DNA from: Pseudomonadota bacterium
GTDB lineage: Bacteria > Pseudomonadota > Gammaproteobacteria > Burkholderiales > Burkholderiaceae_C
Length of the DNA stretch: 58,267 bases
Assembly (NCBI GenBank): GCA_021783695.1
Contig: JAJXTO010000017.1
Coordinates: 1-58,267, forward strand
Direction of reading: 5' to 3'
The position numbers and the translations under genes were made by a program. The notes under the pieces were generated by a model that was not told the origin of the DNA, made no database searches, and was given only the letters and a program-made list of their open reading frames with translations. Positions 8,135-16,214 of the stretch are shown here, in pieces; positions within the stretch are counted from its first letter, which is position 1, and each line of letters opens with the position of its first letter.

Positions 8135-9364
8135 ATGTCTCGCCCTCCCATCACGTTGCCGCATCTGCAACTCGGCGCAGCCACCGTCACCAGTTGCCTC
8201 GGCGCCGGACTGGATGCGCATCTGCACGCCCTGCGCGACGGTCGCAGCGGTCTCTCGCCCTGCCACTTCGACACCGTCGATCTGCCCACCTGGATCGGCG
8301 AAGTGGCAAACCTGGACGCGGTGCGCCTGCCTCCCGAACTGACTGAATTCGACTGCCGCAACAACCGCCTAGCCGAACTCGCCCTGCAGCAGGACGACTT
8401 CGTTCACGCCGTGCAGGCCGCCACCGTCCGCCACGGCGCACAGCGCGTGGGGGTGTTTCTTGGCACCAGCACCTCGGGCATCCTGCAGACCGAACTGGCC
8501 TATCGCCAGCGCGATGCCGCAGGCGCCTTGCCCGCCAGCTATCACTATGCGCAAACGCACAACACCTTCTCGCTGGCGGCCTATGTGCGAGCCCGCTTCG
8601 GCCTGCTCGGCCCGGCCATGGTGGTGTCGTCCGCCTGCTCATCCAGTGCCAAGGTGTTCGCCAGCGCCCAGCGCATGATCGCCGTCGGCCTGATCGATTG
8701 CGCCGTTGTGGGCGGCGTGGACAGCCTGTGCCTGACCACGCTGTACGGCTTCAACTCGCTGGAGCTCCTCTCCACCCAGCCCTGCCGCCCGTTCGACGCA
8801 CAGCGTCATGGCCTGTCGATCGGAGAGGCCGCCGCTTTCGTGCTGCTCGAAGCCGCCCCGCAGCACCCGGCAGACGACGCCGTGCTGCTGCTGGGTGTGG
8901 GTGAATCGAGCGACGCGTATCACATGTCCTCGCCACACCCGGATGGGCTGGGCGCGCGCATGGCGATGCAGGCCGCGCTGGCGCGAGCCGAGCTGCAGCC
9001 TGCAGACATCGACTACATCAATCTCCATGGCACAGCCACCCCCAGCAACGACAGCGCCGAAGGGCGCGCAGTCGGTGCGCTGTTTGGCGCGACAGTGCCC
9101 TGCAGTTCGACCAAAGGTGCCACCGGCCACACCCTGGGCGCTGCGGGCGGGGTGGAAGCCGTGTTCTGCCTGCTGGCGCTGCGCCATGGCATCCTGCTTG
9201 GCGGGGTGGGTGCAACAGCGCTCGACCCCGCCATTGCCAGCGTCGCCCCGCTGGACTATCTGCTGGAATCGCGCCCTTCAGCGCCACGCCGGGTTTTATC
9301 CAACTCCTTTGGTTTTGGCGGGACCAATTGCAGCCTGGTCCTGGCGCGGGGAGATGCAGGATGA
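8135..9364 (+). CDS. Beta-ketoacyl-ACP synthase (ApeO-like ketosynthase)
   Basis: A 409-residue ketosynthase with the full catalytic set: C168 in SSACSSS, H298 in INLHGTAT, K327 and H332 in SSTKGATGH, and the FGFGGTN block at the end. The ATG at 8135 was chosen because the upstream extension of the frame overlaps the previous gene and is not ketosynthase-like. It is coupled by ATGA to the chain-length-factor-like protein at 9361. That pairing is characteristic of the aryl polyene elongating KS:CLF heterodimer, which adds malonyl units. The ApeO match is by gene order. Confidence 0.88.
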   Translation: MSRPPITLPHLQLGAATVTSCLGAGLDAHLHALRDGRSGLSPCHFDTVDLPTWIGEVANLDAVRLPPELTEFDCRNNRLAELALQQDDFVHAVQAATVRHGAQRVGVFLGTSTSGILQTELAYRQRDAAGALPASYHYAQTHNTFSLAAYVRARFGLLGPAMVVSSACSSSAKVFASAQRMIAVGLIDCAVVGGVDSLCLTTLYGFNSLELLSTQPCRPFDAQRHGLSIGEAAAFVLLEAAPQHPADDAVLLLGVGESSDAYHMSSPHPDGLGARMAMQAALARAELQPADIDYINLHGTATPSNDSAEGRAVGALFGATVPCSSTKGATGHTLGAAGGVEAVFCLLALRHGILLGGVGATALDPAIASVAPLDYLLESRPSAPRRVLSNSFGFGGTNCSLVLARGDAG

Positions 9365-10179
9365 GCTCGCTCGACTTGCTCAGCGCCTGCGTGGACGGTA
9401 TCGGCCTGCTCTGCCCCGGTCTGAACGGCTGGCCGCAGGCACGCGCCGTATTGCTGGACAAGGCGCCCTATCTCTCCGAGCCCACCGTCCTGCCAGTTCC
9501 GCAAATTCTGCCGCCGGCCGAACGCCGCCGTGCCACCGCAGTCATCAAGCTCACTCTGGCCACGGGGCTGGAGGCCGTGACCGCGGCTGGGCTCCAGGCA
9601 GCCGAGTTGGCCACGGTGTTTTCCTCCTCCGGCGGCGACGGGCGCAACTGCCACGAGATCTGCTCCGCGCTGGCGTCGGCAGACCGCCTGATCTCGCCCA
9701 CGCGCTTCCACAATTCTGTGCACAACGCGGCCTCGGGCTATTGGGGCATCGCCACCGGCGCAATGGCCCCGTCCGCCGTACTGTGCGCGTTCGACGCCAG
9801 CTTCAGTACCGGCCTGCTCGAAGCGCTGGTACAAGTCACTCTGCTGCGCCAACCCGTGCTGCTGCTGGCCTACGACACCTGCTACCCGGAACCGCTGCAC
9901 AGTGCCCGCCCCATCCCAGACAACTTCGGCGTTGCACTGGCGCTCACCCCCGAGTCCGGAGCGCACACGCTGGCCCGCCTCAGTCTCGATCCCACAGCGC
10001 CTTTCACCAGCGCGCCCGCAGACCGGCTCACCAATGCCGCGCTGGAAGCCTTGCGCCACTCCATCCCCGCCGCCCGCGCCCTGCCACTGCTGCAGGCGCT
10101 GTGCAAGGGACAGAGTGCAACCGTGGTGCTCGACCACCTGCCCAATCAGCAACTCGCCGTGGACCTCGTCCCATGCTGA
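9361..10179 (+). CDS. Chain-length-factor-like ketosynthase homologue (ApeC-like)
   Basis: A 272-residue protein of the short ketosynthase N-domain family (Ketoacyl-synt_2 type). It retains a HNSVHNAASGYWGIA block, but where a ketosynthase has its active cysteine the segment reads FDASFSTG, and no HGTxT or TKxxxGH motifs follow. It is therefore expected to be non-condensing and to act as partner of the ketosynthase at 8135, setting chain length. The start at 9361 overlaps the previous stop (ATGA), and the end overlaps the next gene by 7 bases. Confidence 0.82.
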   Translation: MSSLDLLSACVDGIGLLCPGLNGWPQARAVLLDKAPYLSEPTVLPVPQILPPAERRRATAVIKLTLATGLEAVTAAGLQAAELATVFSSSGGDGRNCHEICSALASADRLISPTRFHNSVHNAASGYWGIATGAMAPSAVLCAFDASFSTGLLEALVQVTLLRQPVLLLAYDTCYPEPLHSARPIPDNFGVALALTPESGAHTLARLSLDPTAPFTSAPADRLTNAALEALRHSIPAARALPLLQALCKGQSATVVLDHLPNQQLAVDLVPC

Positions 10180-10631
10180 CTCCGGCCTTGCACGACGGCA
10201 CGGCGCTGGATCATGCCTGGATCGCCGCGCATATTCCGCATCAGGGCCGCATGTGCCTGCTCGACCGGGTGCTGGCATGGGATGCGCAGCACATCGTCTG
10301 CAACGCCAGCAGCCACCGCAACACAGATCATCCGCTGCGCCAGTTCGACCGCCTGGGTGCGGCCTGCGGCATCGAATACGCCGCGCAGGCCATGGCGGTG
10401 CACGGCGCCCTCGTGGCGAGTCGGGACGAGCCGCCGCGCCCCGGCATGCTGGTCAGCGTGCGCGCGGTACAACTGCATGCCACGCGACTTGACGACATCG
10501 ACGCCGACCTCGCGGTGCACGCCGAGCGCCTCAGTGGGGATGCCCGAATGCTGCTCTACCAGTTCCGCGTGCGCGCTGCCGACCGTCTGCTGCTCGATGG
10601 CCGCGCCTCGGTGCTGCTGGGCAGCGCCTGA
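10173..10631 (+). CDS. Hotdog 3-hydroxyacyl-ACP dehydratase (ApeP-like, COG4706)
   Basis: A 152-residue hotdog protein with PHQGRMCLLD near residue 22 and a helix GIEYAAQAMAVHGAL that supplies the acidic active-site position. This is the COG4706 type found in aryl polyene clusters, which acts as a heterocomplex with the small ApeI-type subunit (compare 2642). The ATG at 10173 overlaps the previous stop within ATGCTGA. A ketoreductase follows after 21 bases, so reduction and dehydration are encoded together. Confidence 0.85.
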   Translation: MLTPALHDGTALDHAWIAAHIPHQGRMCLLDRVLAWDAQHIVCNASSHRNTDHPLRQFDRLGAACGIEYAAQAMAVHGALVASRDEPPRPGMLVSVRAVQLHATRLDDIDADLAVHAERLSGDARMLLYQFRVRAADRLLLDGRASVLLGSA

Positions 10632-10652
10632 TGTCAAATTGCTCACTCATCC

Positions 10653-11393
10653 ATGACTGACACCACGCCACTTTCACGTCGCGCCCTGGTCACCGGCGGC
10701 AGCGGCGGCATCGGCGCCGCCATCTGCCGCCGTCTCGCCGCCGACGGTTTTTCTGTCCTTGTTCATGCCAACAGCGGCCTCGTCCGCGCCGAAGCACTGG
10801 CTGCGGAACTGCGTGCGCAGGGCCAGACCGCTCAGGCCGTCGCCTTCGACCTGAGCGACCCCGCAGCCACTGCCGCAGCGGTCGACAGGCTGCTGGCCGA
10901 CGGCCCAGTGCAGGTCCTGGTGAACAACGCCGGGCTGCACGACGACGCCGTGTTTCCCGGCATGCGCGCCGAGCAATGGCAGCGGGTCATTGACGTCAAT
11001 CTCAACGGTTTTTTTCATCTCACCCAGCCGCTCATGCTGCCCATGATCCGCACCCGCTGGGGACGCGTGATCAACATCACCTCGGTGGCAGCCATCGTCG
11101 GCAACCGCGGCCAGGTGAACTACGCCGCGGCCAAGGGCGCACTGCACGCGGCAACCAAATCGCTGGCGCTGGAAGTGGCCAGCCGCGGCATCACGGTGAA
11201 TGCCGTGGCCCCCGGCATCATCGCCACCCCGATGAGCACGGGCCACTTCGACGCCGAGGCCGTGGCGCGGCTGGTGCCGATGAAGCGCGCGGGCCAGCCG
11301 GCAGAGGTGGCCGATCTCGTCGGCTTTCTTGCATCCGATCAGGCGGCCTACATCAGCGGACAGATCATCTCCATCAACGGCGGCATGATCTGA
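10653..11393 (+). CDS. 3-oxoacyl-ACP reductase, FabG family (ApeQ-like)
   Basis: A 246-residue short-chain dehydrogenase. It has the NADPH-binding TGGSGGIG at residues 14-21, NNAG at 91-94, and the catalytic S144, Y157 and K161 (YAAAK). The C-terminus ending in ISINGGMI is FabG-like. It would reduce each 3-oxo group before dehydration in polyene synthesis. Its place after the KS, CLF and DH genes fits the cluster rather than the primary fatty-acid operon. Confidence 0.9.
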   Translation: MTDTTPLSRRALVTGGSGGIGAAICRRLAADGFSVLVHANSGLVRAEALAAELRAQGQTAQAVAFDLSDPAATAAAVDRLLADGPVQVLVNNAGLHDDAVFPGMRAEQWQRVIDVNLNGFFHLTQPLMLPMIRTRWGRVINITSVAAIVGNRGQVNYAAAKGALHAATKSLALEVASRGITVNAVAPGIIATPMSTGHFDAEAVARLVPMKRAGQPAEVADLVGFLASDQAAYISGQIISINGGMI

Positions 11394-11426
11394 TCGCCTC
11401 CCAACCCTGCACACAGGCCAATCCAC

Positions 11427-12746
11427 ATGACAGGCAACGCCCCACTCTCCGTTCACGCCGCCGAGACCCTGCTGTTCTTCACCCTGATGCAGCTTTCGGT
11501 CATCGTGCTGGCCGGGCGCGCGGGCGGCGCGCTGGCACGGCGTCTGGGACAGACGGCCGCAGTGGGCGAGATCGTGATCGGCATCCTCCTCGGGCCGTCG
11601 CTGCTCGGCCTGCTGGCGCCCGGGGTATTTCACTATGTGTTCCATTCCGCTTCGGGCACGCCGCTGCAGATCCTGTCACAGATCGGCCTGATCCTGCTGA
11701 TGTTCCAGATCGGTCTGGAATTCGATTTCGCCCACCTGAGCGAGCGCAGCAACCGCCGCGCCGCACTGTGGATCGGTCTCGCCAGCATGCTGGCGCCCTT
11801 CGCGTTCGGCCTGGGGTTTGGCGCCGCCAGCGCGTCAGCCCTATCGCCGCAATCCGGGCTCGTCACCAGCGCACTGTTCATCGCCACCGCGTTCTCCATC
11901 ACCGCCCTGCCCATTCTGGGACGCATCCTGGTGGACTTCGACCTGCACCGCACCCCGCTGGGGGTCATTGCCATTAGCGCAGCCGCCTTCAACGACGTGA
12001 TCGGCTGGCTGTTGCTGGCGCTGGTCACCGCCCTGGCGATGAGCCATTTCGAGCCCGCCACCTTCGGTCTGCAGGTGCTGCTGGTGCTTGGCTTTGCGTT
12101 GCTGTGGCTGTTTATCGTGCGGCCGCTGATGCACCGCGTCATCCGTCATTCCCAGGCCGGCGGTGCCGATCTGTCGCCCAATCTGCTGGGCGTCGTGCTG
12201 ACAGCGATTTTTGTCTCTGCCATGACAACGTATCAAATCGGCATTTTCGCCATCTTCGGCGGTTTCATGATGGGCGTCATCCTGCATGACCAGCCGCGGC
12301 TGGTACAGGCGTGGAAGGCGCAGATCAGCCCTTTTGTGCTGGTGTTTTTTCTGCCCATCTTTTTCACCTATACCGGTCTGCGCACCGACATCGGCGGCCT
12401 GTCCAGTGCCTCTTTGTGGGGCTGGTGCGCGCTGCTCATCACCCTGGCGACGCTGGGCAAGTTTGGCGGGGCTTATCTCGCGGCGCGCTGGCGCGGCATG
12501 AGCCGCCCGCAAGCGGGCGTGATGGGCGCGCTGATGAACACGCGCGCGCTGATGGAGCTCATCGTCATCAACGTCGGCTACGACCTGGGCGCCATTTCGC
12601 ACAACGTGTTCACCATGCTGGTGCTGATGGCGATTTTCAGCACGATCATTACCGCGCCGCTGCTGCGGCTATGGCTGCCGCGCATGGTGTTCTCTCCCCC
12701 TGCGGTACCGATTTGTGCCGATTCGGCCAAAGCCGGGTCAGCCTGA
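11427..12746 (+). CDS. Cation/proton antiporter, CPA2 family
   Basis: A 439-residue membrane protein with about 12-13 segments. It has the family hallmarks GEIVIGILLGPS near residue 45, the GLEFDF helix near 95 and an FNDVIGW helix near 188, which carries the charged membrane residues used in ion exchange. No TrkA-N or regulatory domain follows. It sits 33 bases after the ketoreductase in the same direction, probably at the end of the operon. Its link to pigment formation is unclear; ion homeostasis tied to proton-driven export is one reading. It overlaps the convergent glycosyltransferase gene by 9 bases. Confidence 0.8.
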   Translation: MTGNAPLSVHAAETLLFFTLMQLSVIVLAGRAGGALARRLGQTAAVGEIVIGILLGPSLLGLLAPGVFHYVFHSASGTPLQILSQIGLILLMFQIGLEFDFAHLSERSNRRAALWIGLASMLAPFAFGLGFGAASASALSPQSGLVTSALFIATAFSITALPILGRILVDFDLHRTPLGVIAISAAAFNDVIGWLLLALVTALAMSHFEPATFGLQVLLVLGFALLWLFIVRPLMHRVIRHSQAGGADLSPNLLGVVLTAIFVSAMTTYQIGIFAIFGGFMMGVILHDQPRLVQAWKAQISPFVLVFFLPIFFTYTGLRTDIGGLSSASLWGWCALLITLATLGKFGGAYLAARWRGMSRPQAGVMGALMNTRALMELIVINVGYDLGAISHNVFTMLVLMAIFSTIITAPLLRLWLPRMVFSPPAVPICADSAKAGSA

Positions 12747-13535
12747 TCTCCGGGTGCGCAGACGCCGCCATGCCAGCAAGGGAAGACGCAGCACGAAGCC
12801 GAGGAACAGCCGGGTGTGCATCCAGGTCAGCAGGGCGTTGTCGCGCAGGTAGTTGAAGTGTGACACGCCGCCTTCGTCGGCGCGCAGATAGCGCACCGGG
12901 GCGGGGAGGTTGATCGCGGGCACGCCGTGCCAGCTCAGCCGTACCACAGCTTCGGGGTCGAAGTCGAAACGGCGCATCCAGTGCTGGCGGCGCATCACTG
13001 CGCGCAGGGCATCGATGGGGTAGACGCGAAAGCCGTAGAGCGAATCGCCGATGCCGGCCCACAGGGTTTCCAGGTTGGCCCAGGCGTTGGACACCTTGCG
13101 CCCCTGCACCCGCAAATTGGGCGCGCTGGCGTCGAACACAGGCACGCCGAGCACCATGGCCTGCGGACTTTGCTGCGAGGCGACCATGAAAGCGGGAATG
13201 CGTTCGGCCGGATGCTGGCCGTCGGAGTCCATGGTCAGCACATGGGTGAAACCGGCGGCGGCAGCGGCGTCCAGGCCGTGCAACACGGCTGCGCCCTTGC
13301 CACCGTTGTAGGGCAGCACGAACACGCGCAGTTGTGGGTCGGCAGCAGCAAGGTCGCGCAGGCCCTGCGGCGTGCCGTCGCTGCTGCCGTCCACCACCAC
13401 CCACACTGGCGCCCATTGCGCACGCGCCGCCCGCACCGTCTCATAGACCTTGATCCCTGGGTTGTAGCTGGGGATGAGGACGAGGTGGGTCACGCTGGGT
13501 TGCGGCCCGGCTGTGGCAACGCTGGGGTCAGTCAT
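12738..13535 (-). CDS. Family 2 glycosyltransferase
   Basis: A 265-residue GT-A glycosyltransferase: LIPSYNPG near residue 20, then VVVDGSSDGT, and the metal-binding DSD in TMDSDGQHP near residue 107. The C-terminus has one or two amphipathic or hydrophobic segments, as in polyprenyl-phosphate-type GT2 enzymes. The ATG at 13535 overlaps the upstream acyltransferase stop. In enteric aryl polyene loci a fused glycosyltransferase/acyltransferase is common; here the two activities are separate adjacent genes. It probably adds a sugar to the polyene or its lipid anchor. Confidence 0.82.
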   Translation of the reverse strand: MTDPSVATAGPQPSVTHLVLIPSYNPGIKVYETVRAARAQWAPVWVVVDGSSDGTPQGLRDLAAADPQLRVFVLPYNGGKGAAVLHGLDAAAAAGFTHVLTMDSDGQHPAERIPAFMVASQQSPQAMVLGVPVFDASAPNLRVQGRKVSNAWANLETLWAGIGDSLYGFRVYPIDALRAVMRRQHWMRRFDFDPEAVVRLSWHGVPAINLPAPVRYLRADEGGVSHFNYLRDNALLTWMHTRLFLGFVLRLPLLAWRRLRTRRSG

Positions 13536-14337
13536 CTGTGGTTGCGGAGACGATCGGCTCGGGCAGCGTGGCAGCAGCCAGCGCACTGCGGAAATAGGTG
13601 TCGAGTTCGGCAATGAAAGCCTGCGCATCGGTTGGCGGGTCGAAGCGCTCGCCCAGCCGGACGCGATAGGTGATGGGAAGTTGCGGACGGCGCATCAGCG
13701 GCCAGCCTTTGGCGAGAAAGGGCGAGTCGGTCTCGATGAATACAGTCTGTACCGGCACCTGCGCATGCTTGGCAATTAGCCCGACGCCGCCACGGACGGG
13801 CCCGATGGGCCGCGCGGTGCTGCGTGTGCCTTCGGGAAACAGCAGCAGATGATGGCCCGCGCGCAGATCGGCAACGGCCAGATGGATCATGCTGCGCAGG
13901 GCATCGTTGCGGATGTAGCGCGCCAGCCGCGCGCCCGCGCCCAGCGAGGGGTTGTCGAGAATGCTGGATTTCATGATGCAGGCCAGACCAGGCAGCCGCG
14001 AGATCACCAGCACGGCGTCGATCAGCGAGGGATGGTTGGGCGCGACGATCATCGGCGGCTGATCGCGCAGAGCATCGAGCGCAGTCAGGTCGAAGCGGCA
14101 AGCGCCGATGACGGAGAGCGTGCGCAGGTACGCCCGAAACCCGGTGTGGATCAGCCAGCGACCAACCACCAGCCCGGCCCGGCGCGGCAGCAGGTAGTAC
14201 AGCGGCACCGCCAGCAGCGACCACAGCAAGCCCATCACACCCAGCAGGCCAAGGCCGAAAAATACCCGCGTCATGTCCCAGACAACGCGCAGAGTGGAGG
14301 CGACCGCGGTGTCTCGCATCATCACGTCTTCATTCAT
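13528..14337 (-). CDS. PlsC-type 1-acylglycerol-3-phosphate acyltransferase family protein
   Basis: A 269-residue membrane-bound acyltransferase with one or two N-terminal membrane segments (about 22-52). It has the HX4D motif in PNHPSLID and the acceptor-site FPEGTR. It overlaps both neighbours by 8 bases, so the leftward block is translated as a coupled unit. By context it would esterify the polyene acid to a glycerol or sugar lipid. It is distinct from the LpxL-type acyltransferase at 2974. Confidence 0.85.
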   Translation of the reverse strand: MNEDVMMRDTAVASTLRVVWDMTRVFFGLGLLGVMGLLWSLLAVPLYYLLPRRAGLVVGRWLIHTGFRAYLRTLSVIGACRFDLTALDALRDQPPMIVAPNHPSLIDAVLVISRLPGLACIMKSSILDNPSLGAGARLARYIRNDALRSMIHLAVADLRAGHHLLLFPEGTRSTARPIGPVRGGVGLIAKHAQVPVQTVFIETDSPFLAKGWPLMRRPQLPITYRVRLGERFDPPTDAQAFIAELDTYFRSALAAATLPEPIVSATTDD

Positions 14338-15172
14338 GGCGGTCCACCATCCGGGACGACTGGCCGAGGATCCATGCGATACCGAAGCCGAATGACACCG
14401 TTTGCTTGCGCCGCATCAGCGGGCTGTCGGCAAACACGGCACCGCTCAGATTGTCGTAGCGGGCAAACGCGCCAAACCAGAGATTGGGGAAACGTTTGCT
14501 CAGGCCGAGGGTGAACTGGCTGCCAGAATAACCCCCATGTGCAGCGTAGGCAGGACGTGCGGCGTTTGCATAGACGCTGTCCACGCCGTAGAAGGTCTGG
14601 TTGTACTGGCGGTCGGCGAACACCGGGCCTGTCTGCATGCCCAGTTTCCAGCCCGGCAGTCCACTCACGTTGCCGATGTCGAGATTGAGCACCGGGGCCA
14701 GCACCCAGCCGACTTGATGGGGATGGGTCTGCACGGTGAAAGCTGTGCGCAGCGGCATGCGGAAATCGAGCTGCATGCGCTGCTCGGCGGACTGCCACAG
14801 ATGCACTTCCAGCGCCGGGCCAAACTCCACCATGGGCTTGAGGTCGGGCATGCCGCTGCGTGCGCCATTGGACGAACTGTTGACCGGCGGCGAGGCGCTC
14901 AGGCTGAGATAAGACTCGACCCGATCGGTATCGAACAGGCGCGCCTGGACGCCATTGCGGTCGGCCTTGATGATCTCGCCGCGGTACACGACATACGGCA
15001 CCGGCACAGCATAGTTGCGCTGCTCATCCGACCCAGGATAGGCAGGAAAGCTCACACCGCCCACGCCAAGGCCGAACTCCCACAAGGGCTTTTGCTCTGC
15101 AGATGCCATACCGGGCTGGGCGGAAAACGCCAGCGCGACAGCGCCCGCAGCAAACAAGCGATGGATCATCAT
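14330..15172 (-). CDS. MipA/OmpV family outer-membrane protein
   Basis: A 280-residue protein with a signal peptide (cleavage near ASA-EQ, about residue 25) and a beta-strand-rich mature domain. It shows MipA/OmpV features: GVGGVSFPAYPGSD close to the N-terminus, VPYVVYRG, and a C-terminal strand region ending FGFGIAWILG. Family members are porin-like barrels or scaffold proteins. Here it lies between the chorismatase and the acyltransferase, so it may help place the pigment in the outer membrane. Two tandem ATGs (15172 and 15169) overlap the chorismatase stop. Confidence 0.82.
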   Translation of the reverse strand: MMIHRLFAAGAVALAFSAQPGMASAEQKPLWEFGLGVGGVSFPAYPGSDEQRNYAVPVPYVVYRGEIIKADRNGVQARLFDTDRVESYLSLSASPPVNSSSNGARSGMPDLKPMVEFGPALEVHLWQSAEQRMQLDFRMPLRTAFTVQTHPHQVGWVLAPVLNLDIGNVSGLPGWKLGMQTGPVFADRQYNQTFYGVDSVYANAARPAYAAHGGYSGSQFTLGLSKRFPNLWFGAFARYDNLSGAVFADSPLMRRKQTVSFGFGIAWILGQSSRMVDRHE

Positions 15173-16200
15173 GAAGTGCCCTGGCTCGTGGGCTGCAATC
15201 CGGTCGCTTCGATTTCCACCAGCAGATCCATGCGGCAGACGTCGGCCTGCAAGGCGATGACGCGCACCGCCGCACCTGCCGCGCGTTGCAGTTCGGCACG
15301 GATCACCGGCCAGTCCGCAGCGTGCCGCACATAGACCTTGTAGTGCAGATCGGCAAGGGTCATGCCAGCAGCTCCCCTGGCCTGCGCCTGCTGCAGAACG
15401 GCATCGATATTGCGCAAGGTTTCACGCGTCTGCTCCGCCACGTCGCCCGCGTGCAGGGTGCGATGCCCGACGATACTGGCGGTACCCGAGATGAACAGCA
15501 GACGCTGCGAGCCGAAGCTCACCAGGCTGGCGCGCGAAAACGTCGGGCTGCGCGGACCATAGTCTTGCGGATAGTCATAGGCGCTGAGCTGTCGCGGATT
15601 TTCAATCGCCGCGGCGGGCTGGCGCGAGGCGATGCAATACACCAGCAGCGGCGCGTTGGCCGCAGCCCCCAGGGCGCTGGCCGCCGGCACGCTGGCTCCG
15701 ACAACGTTGCGCCCGTTTGCCAGAAAGGCGTCCTGCCTGCCGATGTTGAACAGGCGATAACGCTCCAGGCCATGGCTCATCCCGTTGATGTCAGGCACAT
15801 GGTTCCACACGCGCAGAAGATGCGGATAGCCCAACCCGTCGAGAGCGCCAAACAACTCGGCATAGGCCACGCGGGCAGCTTCTTGCAGTGGCGGAACAGT
15901 TTCGGCTTGTGCAAGTGCCCTCTCATGCACCTGAACCGCGCCGAACAGCAACCCGGCGTTGCCGCACCACTGCACGCGGCCATGCTGCCCGCGCTGCAAT
16001 GGTCCTTGCGTCGACCATGCTTCGCACAAGGCGGGTTCGCCCGCCGGCGGCTCGAGCTGCACCCAGGCCACGGGAGGAGCGGTAGGCGACATGTCGCCTT
16101 GCGTCTGCGGACCGAAACAGGCAACGCCGAATAGGGGGAATGATGCACTGGGCGCGGCCTGTGCCAGCGCGCCCGCAGGCAGATAATGCAGTTGCAGCAT
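15169..16200 (-). CDS. Chorismatase, XanB2/Hyg5-like (3-/4-hydroxybenzoate from chorismate)
   Basis: A 343-residue enzyme of the FkbO/Hyg5/XanB2 chorismatase family. Recognisable blocks are RVWNHVPDIN (130-139), ERYRLFNIGR (146-155), a PRQLSAYDYP region near 202-211, and a YjgF-like C-terminal half with LLFISGTAS (235-243) and DLLVEIEA near 325-332. The family splits chorismate to pyruvate plus hydroxybenzoate, and in Xanthomonas XanB2 feeds xanthomonadin. I chose the ATG at 16200. A TTG at 16218 overlaps the halogenase stop and would add six residues. It is the best candidate for supplying the aryl starter unit. Confidence 0.87.
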   Translation of the reverse strand: MLQLHYLPAGALAQAAPSASFPLFGVACFGPQTQGDMSPTAPPVAWVQLEPPAGEPALCEAWSTQGPLQRGQHGRVQWCGNAGLLFGAVQVHERALAQAETVPPLQEAARVAYAELFGALDGLGYPHLLRVWNHVPDINGMSHGLERYRLFNIGRQDAFLANGRNVVGASVPAASALGAAANAPLLVYCIASRQPAAAIENPRQLSAYDYPQDYGPRSPTFSRASLVSFGSQRLLFISGTASIVGHRTLHAGDVAEQTRETLRNIDAVLQQAQARGAAGMTLADLHYKVYVRHAADWPVIRAELQRAAGAAVRVIALQADVCRMDLLVEIEATGLQPTSQGTS

Positions 16201-16214
16201 GAACGCGTGTGAAC

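Noticed and set aside
8808-10172. N-terminal extension of the ApeP-like dehydratase frame (607 codons in total).
   Set aside because: It runs through two ketosynthase-type genes in another frame and is Arg/Ala/Pro-rich; the real start is the coupled ATG at 10173.
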